Counted from the first letter of the stretch, positions 34,281 through 43,138 are shown. The stretch is DNA of 59,375 bases from Treponema sp. (GCA_009784975.1 WQXG01000007.1:1-59375); one strand, 5' to 3'. Made by a program: numbers and translations. The notes: generated from the sequence alone by a model not told the origin.

Positions 34281-34363
34281 GCCGGCGTGGTGGAATGGCA
34301 GACACTGGGGACTTAAAATCCCCTCCTCGCAAGGGGGTATCAGTTCGAGTCTGATCGCCGGCA
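34281..34363 (+). tRNA. tRNA-Leu (anticodon TAA)
   Basis: An 83-nt gene. Acceptor stem GCCGGCG (34281-34287) pairs with CGCCGGC (34356-34362) and the discriminator is A34363. Anticodon stem GGGGA/TCCCC surrounds a loop with TAA. A long variable arm follows, typical of type II tRNAs (CTCCTCGCAAGGGGG), then T-loop GTTCGAGTC. The CCA end is not encoded. Confidence 0.95.
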
Positions 34364-34378
34364 GGAAAAGCTGCAAAA

Positions 34379-34687
34379 TTAAATTTGTGAAAAATTTGAT
34401 ATTTTCACGTCCCCGTCTGGAAACCGCGCTATAACTTCAAGTTCTCCGCCCATGGCGTTTATATGGCTTCTAAGGGTAGAGATATACATATCTGTTCGTT
34501 TTTCCAGTTTGGCAATTGCCGGTTGTTGTATATGCAGAGTATCGGCAAGCATCTTTTGAGACAGACCCCGTGCGAATCTTAGTTCGTTAAGAGGCATTTC
34601 CGCCAATGCCGCTTTTACCAGCGCATCATTTCTTGCTCTTCTTTCAGGACTCATTTTTGATCTTAATTCAGAAAATTTTTTAGCCAT
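34379..34687 (-). CDS. higA: HigA-type antitoxin (XRE)
   Basis: 102 residues with HTH at about 35-85: LNELRFARGLSQKMLADTLH, QQPAIAKLEKRTDMYISTLR and INAMGGELEVIA, the consensus of HigA-like antitoxins. The gene overlaps the toxin end by one base, in toxin-first order, the hallmark of HigBA. It would neutralise HigB and repress the promoter at 35044-35072, where a palindrome occupies the spacer. Second gene of the operon. Confidence 0.85.
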   Translation of the reverse strand: MAKKFSELRSKMSPERRARNDALVKAALAEMPLNELRFARGLSQKMLADTLHIQQPAIAKLEKRTDMYISTLRSHINAMGGELEVIARFPDGDVKISNFSQI

Positions 34688-35037
34688 TATTTTTCCTCCT
34701 GTATTTCTTTCAGGTATTCGTCATATAACTTATCTGCTTTTGGAACCATTTCATTATAAAAGTCGTCATTGCCGGTTTTGTCACCACCGATTAATAAGAT
34801 TGCGGTACGCCTGGGATCAAAAGCGTAAAATGTGCGTAATGGGTGTCCCTTGCATTGACTTCGCAATTCACGCATTGAACCGTGTCTGGATTGTTTTACA
34901 TCAGAGCTATGAGGAAATTTCAAAGAAGGTCCCTGATCTTCCAATAATCCAACAGAGCGATCAATAGCGTCTTGTTCGTCTTCATTAAGGGATTCCCACC
35001 ATTCTTCAAATTCGTCTGTATATTCAACTTCCCACAT
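34687..35037 (-). CDS. higB: HigB/RelE-type toxin
   Basis: 116 residues from ATG 35037. MWEVEYTDEFEEWWESLNED followed by RSVGLLEDQGPSLKFPHSSD, HGSMRELRSQC and RTFYAFDPRRTAILLIGGDK is the phage-Gp49-like/HigB RelE fold. Expected to cleave mRNA on the ribosome. An in-frame ATG at 35055 is rejected because it overlaps the -10 box; the chosen ATG sits at the predicted transcription start. Confidence 0.87.
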   Translation of the reverse strand: MWEVEYTDEFEEWWESLNEDEQDAIDRSVGLLEDQGPSLKFPHSSDVKQSRHGSMRELRSQCKGHPLRTFYAFDPRRTAILLIGGDKTGNDDFYNEMVPKADKLYDEYLKEIQEEK

Positions 35038-35043
35038 ATTCGC

Positions 35044-35072
35044 ATTATATTCCATTCATGGAATGTTGTCAA
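35044..35072 (-). promoter_or_regulatory. higBA promoter with internal operator palindrome
   Basis: On the minus strand TTGACA (35072-35067), 17-bp spacer, TATAAT (35049-35044), then 6 nt to ATG 35037. The spacer contains ATTCCAT-GA-ATGGAAT, a perfect 7-bp-arm palindrome, the probable HigA operator. The transcript is predicted to be leaderless. Confidence 0.8.
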
Positions 35073-35114
35073 GGGGCGGTTTAAAATTCTTTGTACTCAG
35101 AAAACAGCTATCCG

Positions 35115-35657
35115 TTACTTCAAAAGCGCGTCAAAAGCGGCGAAAACCTGCGGTGTGTCCCAGTGGATGGCTCCTACAATTCTGCCGATGATCATTCCTT
35201 CGCGATCAATAACATAAGTGGTAGGGATGGCTTCTACGCCGTAATTGCCGCTAACTCTGCCGTTTGTGTCAAGCGGAATGGGGAAGGTGTAGCCGCCTCT
35301 TTGAATGAATTGGCGTACAGCGGCGGGATTTTCACGCAAATTTACTGCAAGCAATTCCAGCCCCTGGTTTTTATATCGTTTATACAAAGTTTCCATGGAG
35401 GGCATTTCATCTCTGCACGGCGGGCACCATGTAGCCCAGAAATTTAAAAGAACAACTTTGCCCTTGTAAGATGAAAGAGTTACGTTTTCGCCGTTAAGGT
35501 TTTGTAATGTGAAATCCTGGGGAAGCTGCCGCTGCGGGAGCACCTGGATTCTTGCACCTCGCAAAAGATTTGCCGTTTCAGGGGAAACCTGAGCGCCAAC
35601 CGGCAAAATAAAACTGCAGAAAATCAAACCGAAAATTATAATTGATAAATTTTTCAT
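35115..35657 (-). CDS. TlpA/ResA-like thioredoxin-fold protein
   Basis: 180 residues. An N-terminal signal sequence (MKNLSIIIFGLIFCSFILPV, GAQ) is followed by an AhpC/TSA-thioredoxin fold with FTLQNLNGENVTLSSYKGK, LLNFWATWCPPCRDEM (active site WCPPC) and the cis-Pro loop VEAIPTTYVIDREG. Acts outside the cytoplasm in thiol-disulfide exchange, for example cytochrome maturation or protection. Standalone gene. The family is broad, so the substrate is unknown. Confidence 0.87.
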   Translation of the reverse strand: MKNLSIIIFGLIFCSFILPVGAQVSPETANLLRGARIQVLPQRQLPQDFTLQNLNGENVTLSSYKGKVVLLNFWATWCPPCRDEMPSMETLYKRYKNQGLELLAVNLRENPAAVRQFIQRGGYTFPIPLDTNGRVSGNYGVEAIPTTYVIDREGMIIGRIVGAIHWDTPQVFAAFDALLK

Positions 35658-35752
35658 AAGTTACATTATACAGCTAAAAAACAAAAAAATCCATAGCTGT
35701 TTCACCTCACAAACGTATAGCGAAAAAAAATTAAAAAATTTTCACAAACCCC

Positions 35753-35782
35753 TTGACAAAACTTTTCTTTTTGTTATACAAT
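35753..35782 (+). promoter_or_regulatory. Promoter of trpB2
   Basis: TTGACA (35753-35758) with TACAAT (35777-35782) at 18 bp or TATACA at 16 bp. The roughly 55-nt leader holds a small hairpin around gtcatgcccgtg-like sequence and a TAGGAG site before ATG 35843. Confidence 0.65.
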
Positions 35783-35842
35783 GATAACATATTGTAATAG
35801 CACGGGCATGACCGACAGTGCGTGACTAAATAGGAGACACTT

Positions 35843-37222
35843 ATGAAAGAAAAAATCCCAACAAGAATCTACCTCACAGAAGAAGAGATGCCAAAATTTT
35901 GGTACAATCTCAGGGCAGACATGAAGGAAAAACCGGAGCCAATGCTGCATCCGGGAACCCTGAAGCCTGTAACCGCCGAGGATCTGGCGCCTGTTTTTTG
36001 CAAAAGCGTAATAGAACAGGAGCTTGATGAAACCACCCGCATGATCCCTATCCCGCAGGATATTCAGGATTTTTACAGAGCGTATAGGCCGTCGGCGCTT
36101 ATTCGCGCGTATTATCTTGAAAAAGCGCTGGATACACCTGCGGAAATTTATTACAAGTTTGAAGGAACCAACACATCCGGATCGCACAAGTTGAATTCGG
36201 CAGGACCTCAGGCTTATTTTGCAAAAAAAGACGGGCTTACATCGCTTACAACAGAAACCGGCGCAGGGCAGTGGGGGACCGCAATGGCGATGGCTTGCGG
36301 TTTTTACGACCTTGGGCTGATCGTTTACATGGTAAAAGTCAGCTCGGAACAGAAACCCTACCGTAAAGCTTTAATGGAAACTTACGGCGCGAATGTAATA
36401 CCTTCACCGTCAAATACAACCGAATCAGGGCGAAAGATCCTTTCCGGGGATCCCAATACCGGCGGATCACTGGGGTGCGCGATTTCTGAAGCGATAGAAA
36501 CAGCAGTAAAGACCGATAAATGCCGTTATGTGCTGGGAAGCGTTCTTAACCATGTTCTGCTTCATCAGTCAATTATAGGGCTGGAAGCAAAGACGGCGCT
36601 GGATAGGTACGGCATTAAGCCCGATATCATCATCGGATGTGCCGGAGGCGGATCAAATTTGGGCGGTCTTATTGCGCCGTTCATGGGAGAGAAACTTGCC
36701 GGAAAATCAAACACTCGTTTTATCGCGGTTGAGCCAGCTTCGTGTCCGTCATTTACACGCGGCCGTTTTGCCTATGATTTCGGCGATACAGCGCAGACAA
36801 CTCCGCTTATCAAGATGCAGACTTTGGGAAGTGGTTATATTCCTTCTGCAAATCACGCAGGAGGTTTGCGTTATCACGGGATGAATTCCGTACTGTCAAA
36901 ACTTTTTAAAGACGGATATCTTGAGGCTCGTTCTGAAGTTCAGACCGATGTTTTTGATGCCGCGATTCGTTTTATGAAAGTAGAAGGAATATTACCGGCG
37001 CCGGAATCCTCGCACGCGATTAAAGCCGCAATAGACGAAGCGCTTGAATGTAAAAAGACAGGCGAAAAAAAGGTTATCCTCTTTGGATTAAGCGGAACAG
37101 GTTTCTTTGATATGACTGCTTATTCATCCTATAACGATAAAACGATGAGTGATCATATTCCAAGTGACGCAGACCTTGAACGCGGATTTGCATCGATACC
37201 GGGTATACCTCAGAACAAGTAA
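35843..37222 (+). CDS. trpB: Tryptophan synthase beta chain-like (TrpB2)
   Basis: 459 residues, longer than TrpB1 (about 400) and matching the TrpB2 class: an N-terminal extension with RIYLTEEEMPKFWYNLRADM, then FEGTNTSGSHKLNSA (PLP Lys116), TETGAGQWGTAMAMA, the phosphate loop GCAGGGSNLGG, and the C-terminal SGTGFFDM. TrpB2 makes tryptophan from indole and serine (or phosphoserine in some) and usually works without TrpA. No trpA is nearby, which fits indole salvage. Own promoter. Convincing assignment; the physiological substrate is inferred. Confidence 0.9.
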   Translation: MKEKIPTRIYLTEEEMPKFWYNLRADMKEKPEPMLHPGTLKPVTAEDLAPVFCKSVIEQELDETTRMIPIPQDIQDFYRAYRPSALIRAYYLEKALDTPAEIYYKFEGTNTSGSHKLNSAGPQAYFAKKDGLTSLTTETGAGQWGTAMAMACGFYDLGLIVYMVKVSSEQKPYRKALMETYGANVIPSPSNTTESGRKILSGDPNTGGSLGCAISEAIETAVKTDKCRYVLGSVLNHVLLHQSIIGLEAKTALDRYGIKPDIIIGCAGGGSNLGGLIAPFMGEKLAGKSNTRFIAVEPASCPSFTRGRFAYDFGDTAQTTPLIKMQTLGSGYIPSANHAGGLRYHGMNSVLSKLFKDGYLEARSEVQTDVFDAAIRFMKVEGILPAPESSHAIKAAIDEALECKKTGEKKVILFGLSGTGFFDMTAYSSYNDKTMSDHIPSDADLERGFASIPGIPQNK

Positions 37223-37253
37223 TAGCTAAAGTACACCCCTTTTTCATCCGATA

Positions 37254-37781
37254 ATGAGACGGGGGTGTACTATTAAAAAGTTACCATTTTTATTTATCGC
37301 ATTATTGATGACTGCAGCGTTGTATGCTCAGACAGACGGACCGCCGAATGTGGTTTTTCATAATTTTCCCTGGGGAACAAGCCTGCGGGATTTTAAAGCT
37401 AAAATGGGCGAACCTGTTCATGCGGAAACAAATAACGGACTTCAATCTTTGGTTTACGAAAATGTCCGCGTAATGGGATATACAGTGTTTATGCTTGCCT
37501 ATTTTTCACAAAACGGACTGGAAGGCGGAACATATTATTTTAACACCGCCAGTATCGAAGAACTAATGAAATGTTATACCGATATGCAAAATGAACTTAA
37601 GGCGCAGTTCGGACCCACATTGCTTTACGAAGAATTACTCAGGGAAATGCGGCCTTATGAAACTTCATGGAATTTACCTACCGGTTATGTTTATCTTAAG
37701 ATAAATACACGCTGGTGGAATGAACCTGTAACCCTTTGGTATTCTTCCCCGGAGCTGACTAAAAAATTAAGAGGGAGCTGA
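37254..37781 (+). CDS. Secreted protein of unknown function
   Basis: 175 residues. Signal peptide (IKKLPFLFIALLMTAALYA, cut before QTD). The mature part starts with FHNFPWGTSLRDFKAKMGEP and alternates strands and helices. Its shape resembles small spirochaetal periplasmic proteins of unknown role. The start ATG lies inside an inverted repeat (AGTACACCCC ... GGGGTGTACT, 37231-37273) that could act as the trpB2 terminator or hide the start. It overlaps the end of mnmA by 15 bp, tail to tail. Confidence 0.65.
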   Translation: MRRGCTIKKLPFLFIALLMTAALYAQTDGPPNVVFHNFPWGTSLRDFKAKMGEPVHAETNNGLQSLVYENVRVMGYTVFMLAYFSQNGLEGGTYYFNTASIEELMKCYTDMQNELKAQFGPTLLYEELLREMRPYETSWNLPTGYVYLKINTRWWNEPVTLWYSSPELTKKLRGS

Positions 37782-38825
37782 AATAGTTCCGCCGCCTACA
37801 ACAATATCTCCGTCATATAAAACTACAGCCTGCCCCGGCGTGATTGCGCGCTGGGGTTTGTCGAATTCAATGTGCAGACTGTTTTCTCCGGTTTGCTCCG
37901 CAACCGCGGCTTGTTCTGTTTGCAGATAACGCGTTCTTGCCATTACACGCATTGGCTTTTTTAAATCTGTACAGGCAATTAAATTAATATCTTTGGCAGC
38001 CAGCGATTTGCTGTACAGAGCCTCATCCGCAGCCAGCGTAACCGTGTTATCCGTAATTGATTTTGCCGCTACATAAATTGGAACATTTGCAGCAACACCC
38101 AATCCGCGCCGCTGGCCGATTGTGTAACGGATAAGCCCTTTGTGCCTGCCTATTATTTTTCCTTCAAGGTCGATGATGTCTCCGTGAGGATACGATTTGC
38201 CTGTGTATGCTTCGATAAATCTGCCGTAATCGCCGTCCGGTATAAAACAAATATCCTGGCTTTCGCTTTTTGCGGCATTTACCAGTTTTTTATCTTCTGC
38301 AATTTTACGCACTTCGTTTTTGGAAAGATTTCCCAGCGGAAAAAAAGAGCTTTTTAACTGCTGCTGGCTCAGGCTGTATAATACATAACTTTGGTCTTTT
38401 TTTTCATCATGCGCTTTTAACAGCAGATATCTGCCGCTGAAAGTATCCTGCATTGAACGGGCATAATGCCCTGTAACAAGAAAATTATAATTATGCCGGT
38501 GCAGAAGAAGCGGGTTAAATTTAATATTACGGTTACATTCAATGCAGGGGTTGGGCGTTGCGCCGTTTTCATAAGTTTCTGCAAAATGGCGTATAACGTG
38601 TTTATCGAATTCTTCGTAAAAATCCAATACAGAATGTTCTATGCCCAGTTTTTCAGCTACATTTTTTGCATCAATAACATCTATATTGCAGCGGCTAGCT
38701 GTTTGGGTAAGCTCGCTGTTGAAAAGCCTGAGTGTTATGCCGGCACAATGATAACCATGTTCCAAAGCAAGGGCGGCGGCAACAGAACTGTCAACGCCGC
38801 CCGACATGGCGCATAAAGCTTTCAT
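37767..38825 (-). CDS. mnmA: tRNA-specific 2-thiouridylase MnmA
   Basis: 352 residues from ATG 38825. PP-loop LCAMSGGVDSSVAAALA, catalytic Cys in NPCIECNRNIKF, GHYARS, second Cys in SQDICFIPDGDY, then RYTIGQRRGLG and the C-terminal barrel ending QAVVLYDGDIVVGGG. Inserts sulfur at U34 of tRNA-Lys/Glu/Gln. Starts 8 nt after the rubrerythrin stop and is co-transcribed with it. Length is normal. Confidence 0.95.
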   Translation of the reverse strand: MKALCAMSGGVDSSVAAALALEHGYHCAGITLRLFNSELTQTASRCNIDVIDAKNVAEKLGIEHSVLDFYEEFDKHVIRHFAETYENGATPNPCIECNRNIKFNPLLLHRHNYNFLVTGHYARSMQDTFSGRYLLLKAHDEKKDQSYVLYSLSQQQLKSSFFPLGNLSKNEVRKIAEDKKLVNAAKSESQDICFIPDGDYGRFIEAYTGKSYPHGDIIDLEGKIIGRHKGLIRYTIGQRRGLGVAANVPIYVAAKSITDNTVTLAADEALYSKSLAAKDINLIACTDLKKPMRVMARTRYLQTEQAAVAEQTGENSLHIEFDKPQRAITPGQAVVLYDGDIVVGGGTISAPS

Positions 38826-38833
38826 TTTTAAAA

Positions 38834-39376
38834 TCAATAATTTTGAGCTTTAATCTGGAAATATGCTTTTGGATGTTTGCAAACCGGGCAGAGCTCCAAA
38901 GCGTTTTTGCCGGTATGAATGTGTCCGCAGTTGGAGCATTGCCATGACTGGTCGCTGTCTTTTGCAAATACTTTTGAGCTTTCTATATTTGCAAGCAGTT
39001 TGCGGTAACGTTCTTCGTGATCTTTTTCGATCCTGCCTACCATTTCAAACAGCGCTGCAATACGATCAAAACCTTCTTCTTTTGCGGTCTTTGCAAAACC
39101 TGCATACATATCTGTCCACTCGAAGTTTTCGCCGCCGGCTGCCGCTTTAAGATTTTCGGTTGTAACAGGAACATCATCTCCATGCAGAAGTTTAAACCAA
39201 ATTTTGGCATGTTCCTTTTCGTTAAGCGCGGTTTCGCGGAAGATAGCGCCTATCTGCTGATATCCTTCTTTTTCTGCTTTTGAAGCGAAATATTGATATT
39301 TAACATGCGCCTGAGATTCGCCTGCAAACGCAGACATCAAATTTTGTTCTGTTTTTGAACCTTTTAATTCTGCCAT
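38834..39376 (-). CDS. rbr: Rubrerythrin
   Basis: 180 residues. A four-helix diiron domain at the N-terminus ([49 protein letters not shown] with E/H ligands) and a C-terminal rubredoxin knuckle (CSNCGHIH...CPVCKHP). Acts as peroxide reductase in anaerobes. It sits between the Zn-peptidase and mnmA genes on one strand, so oxidative-stress defence and tRNA thiolation share a transcript. Confidence 0.95.
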   Translation of the reverse strand: MAELKGSKTEQNLMSAFAGESQAHVKYQYFASKAEKEGYQQIGAIFRETALNEKEHAKIWFKLLHGDDVPVTTENLKAAAGGENFEWTDMYAGFAKTAKEEGFDRIAALFEMVGRIEKDHEERYRKLLANIESSKVFAKDSDQSWQCSNCGHIHTGKNALELCPVCKHPKAYFQIKAQNY

Positions 39377-39385
39377 TATATCCTC

Positions 39386-40123
39386 CTAGCGCCGTCTTCT
39401 GTTGCGAAGAAGCAGAAGTCTTAAGAAACTTGCGCAGTTGGTAAGCAAACCTGCAAAGTAGGTCATTGCCGCTGCGTTAAGCGCTTTTTTTGCGCCTTTA
39501 AGTTCATCTTTGGTAAGCATATTGTTGTCACGCAGAATTGCAAGCGCGCGCGAAGAAGCGTTTAATTCTGCAGGCAAGGTAAGAAGCGAAAACAACACTG
39601 CTCCCGCAAACAAAAAGATTCCAATATCCAGCAGTAATCCGCTATGCTCCCCAATAAGTCCTGATAATCCTGCCATTGCAAGATAGGGGCCGATTCTGGA
39701 ACCGAAATTGGATAAAGGACGAATGAAATTACGCACCGTCATTAATTTGTATTTGGTGGCATACTGAATGGCATGTCCCGCTTCATGGGCTGCCACCGCT
39801 ACTGCGGAAATTGTGGATTTGGCAAATACAGGATCAGAAAGCCCTATCCATTTTGATTCCGGCGCGCCCTTTGTTCCCTTGCTTCTGCCGTAATGATCGC
39901 TCCATGTGCCTGCAACCTGTTTAATCGGCACATCGTTAATATTGTTCATCTGCAGCATTTTAGCCGCTGTATCCCGTCCTGTAAGACCATTTTGAACGGA
40001 AACTCCCGAAAACTTTTTTAAAGTTGTTCTGAACATCATCGAAATAAATCCGGAAAACGCCATAGCCGGCAGAACCAAGAGATGATAAGTATTAACCTGA
40101 CTAAGATTTAATTGTTCCAACAT
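39386..40123 (-). CDS. Membrane Zn-metallopeptidase (YugP family)
   Basis: 245 residues. The zinc motif AVAAHEAGHAIQYA (HEAGH) lies in a soluble stretch bracketed by membrane helices (YHLLVLPAMAFSGFI near the N-terminus; GLLLDIGIFLFAGAVLFSLL toward the C-terminus). A conserved NINDVPI / DHYGRSKGT region precedes the motif. Predicted membrane-bound neutral zinc peptidase; substrate unknown. First gene of the peptidase-rubrerythrin-mnmA run. Confidence 0.85.
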   Translation of the reverse strand: MLEQLNLSQVNTYHLLVLPAMAFSGFISMMFRTTLKKFSGVSVQNGLTGRDTAAKMLQMNNINDVPIKQVAGTWSDHYGRSKGTKGAPESKWIGLSDPVFAKSTISAVAVAAHEAGHAIQYATKYKLMTVRNFIRPLSNFGSRIGPYLAMAGLSGLIGEHSGLLLDIGIFLFAGAVLFSLLTLPAELNASSRALAILRDNNMLTKDELKGAKKALNAAAMTYFAGLLTNCASFLRLLLLRNRRRR

Positions 40124-40239
40124 AGTAACTCCTTGTTAAAATAATATGTTATATGGTATGTTATTTAGCAAATTTGGTCAAGTAGCAGAATGCACTATAT
40201 GGAAGAATATTTAAAAAGTGTTAAAAGCAATCGCTCTTC

Positions 40240-40375
40240 GTACAAGCACTCACGCCAGCGGGCTCAGAAAAAACCCCTCAAGAATCCGGTTCCGAGCCTC
40301 TCGCTGCGCTCGGTCTCTACACCGGCGAATTTCGGAAGATGTTTTTTATGATCCCGCTGCCGTGAGTGCTTGTAC
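40240..40375. mobile_element. 136-bp MITE-like inverted-repeat element
   Basis: The ends GTACAAGCACTCACG (40240-40254) and CGTGAGTGCTTGTAC (40361-40375) are perfect inverted repeats. With the inner bases, about 35 bp on each side pair with few mismatches (CAGCGGG/CCCGCTG and AAAAAAC/GTTTTTT). The centre is a GC-rich palindromic-looking sequence (TCGCTGCGCTCGGT). No ORF. The rest of the 40124-40534 gap holds only the lipoprotein leader. Could be a non-autonomous transposon or a large structured terminator; no transposase or target duplication is evident. Confidence 0.6.
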
Positions 40376-40438
40376 AATGTGTCTGTTTTATTAACACATT
40401 TTATTATTCAAAAATAAATAGAGCAATATTCCTCTTTT

Positions 40439-40500
40439 GTTGTGCTTTTGTTGTACATGGCTTGGTAGAATAAATTTATATTCCTGCGTTGCAAGGTAAA
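40439..40500 (+). promoter_or_regulatory. Conserved leader of the FN3 lipoprotein, copy 1
   Basis: About 60 bp (GTTGTGCTTTTGTTGTACAT ... TATTCCTGCGTTGCAAGGTA) matching 43308-43370 in front of the paralogous gene at about 80 percent. It contains a small CCTGC-GTT-GCAAGG hairpin before an AAGGAG site. Confidence 0.55.
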
Positions 40501-40534
40501 TTATTTTTGGTTTTTATATATAAGGAGTTTTCTT

Positions 40535-41278
40535 ATGAAAAGCACATTTAAAGTTTTCGGGCATGCTATTCTTGCAGTAATTATAGGCTTCTCAATTATC
40601 TCTTGTAATTTGTTCGATGATGAAGATGGTAATAATGATAACGATAATGATAACAGCGAATTAATATCAGCACCAAATACACCCACAAACGTAATAACAT
40701 ACAGGATATCCCCAACCAGTGTTTTTATTACATGGAATTCGGTACCAACAGCAACAAGTTACAGTGTTCAAAGGTCTGCTTGCGGCAGCACATGGTCTGA
40801 CAGTGGAATAACTTCCAGTAGAAATTATACAGATGTCGGATGGATAACGAGTGATACAGGTTATATCAGAGTCGCAGCAGTTAATTCTGGAGGAATATCA
40901 TCATACTCATCCGACATATTTTTCCCGGCTTTTACTCCAGGTACAACTATTACATATGGTGAATATTCTGATGGTTTCCACATAGTGGGCGCTATAAATA
41001 CTATTATTTCTCACCCTGTGACCTTGCCCACAGGTATTACCTATATAGAATGGGCTGATAAGGATAATGTGTCGCTTGATAATTATACTAATATTGAAGT
41101 TGGTCTTGTTAGAGGTTCTACCGGTTTATTTGTATATGATTTTGTTAATACTACTTTTCCTGCCGCAAACAGGTTTACATATGTAGTTTTATCAGGGCGA
41201 CAAGGTGACTATTATGTAGTTGTACGAAAAAGATTAATAGCTGATGCAACATTGTATGATTTAAGGGTGTGGTCGTAA
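40535..41278 (+). CDS. FN3-domain lipoprotein, paralogue 1
   Basis: 247 residues. Signal peptide MKSTFKVFGHAILAVIIGFS, lipobox IISC (Cys24), an acidic linker (DDEDGNNDNDNDN), a fibronectin type III domain (PTNVITYRISPTSVFITWNS...GYIRVAAVNSGG) and a C-terminal beta-rich domain with NIEVGLVRGSTGLFVYDF. About two thirds identical to the protein at 43401-44117, including upstream DNA. Likely surface or periplasmic binding protein; the ligand is unknown. Confidence 0.75.
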   Translation: MKSTFKVFGHAILAVIIGFSIISCNLFDDEDGNNDNDNDNSELISAPNTPTNVITYRISPTSVFITWNSVPTATSYSVQRSACGSTWSDSGITSSRNYTDVGWITSDTGYIRVAAVNSGGISSYSSDIFFPAFTPGTTITYGEYSDGFHIVGAINTIISHPVTLPTGITYIEWADKDNVSLDNYTNIEVGLVRGSTGLFVYDFVNTTFPAANRFTYVVLSGRQGDYYVVVRKRLIADATLYDLRVWS

Positions 41279-41312
41279 CTCTCTGCGTCAATGCGGGAAA
41301 AATCTTTAACTG

Positions 41313-42143
41313 TCAGCCGACCTCCTTTCCGCAATAGGAGCAGAAGCGTTTTGTTTCCTGTTCGGGTTCCTTTTCTTCTTTTTTTGCTTTTTCTTCTGCC
41401 ATAACCTCGATGAAACCGGCGCTGATGATGCCGGTTGGAACAGCTACAAGACCTATTCCCAGCAAGGCGATAATAGTGCCCAGGAATTTTCCTATTGCTG
41501 TTACGGGAGTGATGTCGCCGTAGCCGACAGTGGTTAGTGTAGCCATTGCCCACCATAAGCCGGAGAAAGCGTTTTCAAAGACATCGGGCTGCGCGTCGTA
41601 TTCAACGCTATGCACCAAAAGAGAAGCCAGAACCAGCAGCAGGAACACCGCGAATAAAGACGAGATAAGCTGCGGCGCCTGGCGCGTTATGACATTTTTT
41701 ATTAAAACAAGCGCGCCGGTATAGCGGTTCATTTTCATAATACGCAGCAATCTTAAAAGACGCAGCATTCTTAGTATCATAAGGTTTACGGGGAGCGCGA
41801 ACGGAATATAGAAGGGAAGTATAGCCAAAATGTCGATAACTGCCATAAAGGTACGCATATATTTTAAACGGGCTAACGCGCCTTTCATTTCCGGGAATTT
41901 TAGGGGAGCGGTCCATATTCTTAAAAGGTATTCAACTGTAAAAATAATGACAGAAACAACTTCGATATAGTAAAAAACCGTTCTTGCCAATTCCGGGATA
42001 CCTTTAAAGGTTTCGATTATAACCAGCAGCACATTAATAATGATTAAAACCATAATAATGGTGCCGAATACGGAATTAAGCCGGTTTTCTTCGCCATCGT
42101 CACGGATAACATTGTATACAAATTGCCTTAACTTTTTATACAT
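41313..42143 (-). CDS. Voltage-gated-like ion channel (potassium type)
   Basis: 276 residues with six membrane segments. The S4-like helix has regularly spaced Arg residues (RMLRLLRLLRIMKMNRYTG); the pore loop has the K+ selectivity filter TTVGYGDITP. The C-terminus is a charged tail (EEKAKKEEKEPEQETK) ending in a CSYCGKE zinc-ribbon-like motif. Predicted inner-membrane tetrameric K+ channel. Good AAGGAG site before the start. Standalone. Confidence 0.9.
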   Translation of the reverse strand: MYKKLRQFVYNVIRDDGEENRLNSVFGTIIMVLIIINVLLVIIETFKGIPELARTVFYYIEVVSVIIFTVEYLLRIWTAPLKFPEMKGALARLKYMRTFMAVIDILAILPFYIPFALPVNLMILRMLRLLRLLRIMKMNRYTGALVLIKNVITRQAPQLISSLFAVFLLLVLASLLVHSVEYDAQPDVFENAFSGLWWAMATLTTVGYGDITPVTAIGKFLGTIIALLGIGLVAVPTGIISAGFIEVMAEEKAKKEEKEPEQETKRFCSYCGKEVG

Positions 42144-42199
42144 TTTTCTCTCCTTATGTGTTATAATGTTAACATATATTTTGCTAAAGGGGCAATGTT

Positions 42200-43138
42200 T
42201 TAGTTAGACAATCCTTTTATGGTATCCATATCAAGACCAGTTATTTCCTGGATAAATTCAAAAGTTGAGCCTTTAGCCAGCAAGTTTCCGGCAATTTCTT
42301 TTTCTCTTTCTTCTCGAATTTTTTCTTTATATTCCTCTTCCCTATCCTGACGATCCCATTCGTCTTTAATGTCATCCATTTCACGCATATATTTTAATAA
42401 ACTTCGGCTGATTTTATTTACCTGTTTTTCTGCCCGCATTATGCCATCCTCCTTATCACACAATTCGCTTATCAATTGCTTTGCATTTTTATCATGCCTG
42501 TACCTTAGAAATATACACCATTTCTCCTCTGACGACAAGGTTTCAGAGCCGCTTTTGTCTGCAAAATAATCTTTAACTCGCTGTTCCAGTTTTGGCAGTT
42601 CGTAAAAGATAATCTCTGTTGTATCTGTCAGCAAATCATGTTCTTTCTCTTCCCTGTAACCATACCGGCGCGGAAACTTGTCGCTTTGCGGGAAAAGATC
42701 TTTGTTTACAAAGAATATCTGATATACACGTTTTATTCCTTTGTAAAGCATACCTTTCTTTGCCTGTCCAGCCTGAAGCATAGCGGCATACTGGGAAGAC
42801 CTTCTTTTAAGATCATCTTTTTTGTCGTCAATCTGCATTTCAAGATTGGCAATTTCCCCGTCATTGAAAGTGATCTTGACATCAAGACGCGGTCTTTTTC
42901 CGCCGATGTATGACGGAAAAAGTTCATTGTTGAGTACCTTAACCTCTTTTACTTCCCGCCTTGTACATGCTGACAAAAGACTGCGCAGGGCTTCACGCGA
43001 GTCTTCTGTATCCGAAGTGAGCATGATCTTAAAGACCACGTCATCCATCACGCTGAGGGGCTCCCCCTGCGTGGCTTTTTTCCTGAATAACTTTCTAAGT
43101 TCATTCAAGTTTTTGATTTCATTTAAAATTTTAATCAT
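42200..43138 (-). CDS. Rpn-family PD-(D/E)XK nuclease (transposase-like)
   Basis: 312 residues from ATG 43138 (AGAGG site 5 nt upstream). PLSVMDDVVFKIMLT, RPRLDVKITFNDGEIANLEMQ (D...E-x-Q/K nuclease core) and KRSSQYAAMLQAGQ match the Rpn/PDDEXK_2 family, which is abundant and multi-copy in Treponema. The C-terminal quarter is a long charged helix ending in a short helical tail (GSTFEFIQEITGLDMDTI). Members promote recombination or act in phage defence in other bacteria; the role here is unknown. Confidence 0.85.
   Translation of the reverse strand: MIKILNEIKNLNELRKLFRKKATQGEPLSVMDDVVFKIMLTSDTEDSREALRSLLSACTRREVKEVKVLNNELFPSYIGGKRPRLDVKITFNDGEIANLEMQIDDKKDDLKRRSSQYAAMLQAGQAKKGMLYKGIKRVYQIFFVNKDLFPQSDKFPRRYGYREEKEHDLLTDTTEIIFYELPKLEQRVKDYFADKSGSETLSSEEKWCIFLRYRHDKNAKQLISELCDKEDGIMRAEKQVNKISRSLLKYMREMDDIKDEWDRQDREEEYKEKIREEREKEIAGNLLAKGSTFEFIQEITGLDMDTIKGLSN

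Noticed and set aside
35843..37222. Canonical TrpB1 of a trp operon
   Set aside because: Length, N-terminal extension and lack of trpA point to TrpB2.
37231..37273. Inverted repeat AGTACACCCC...GGGGTGTACT as a riboswitch
   Set aside because: No further paired elements or known aptamer pattern; more likely the terminator of trpB2.
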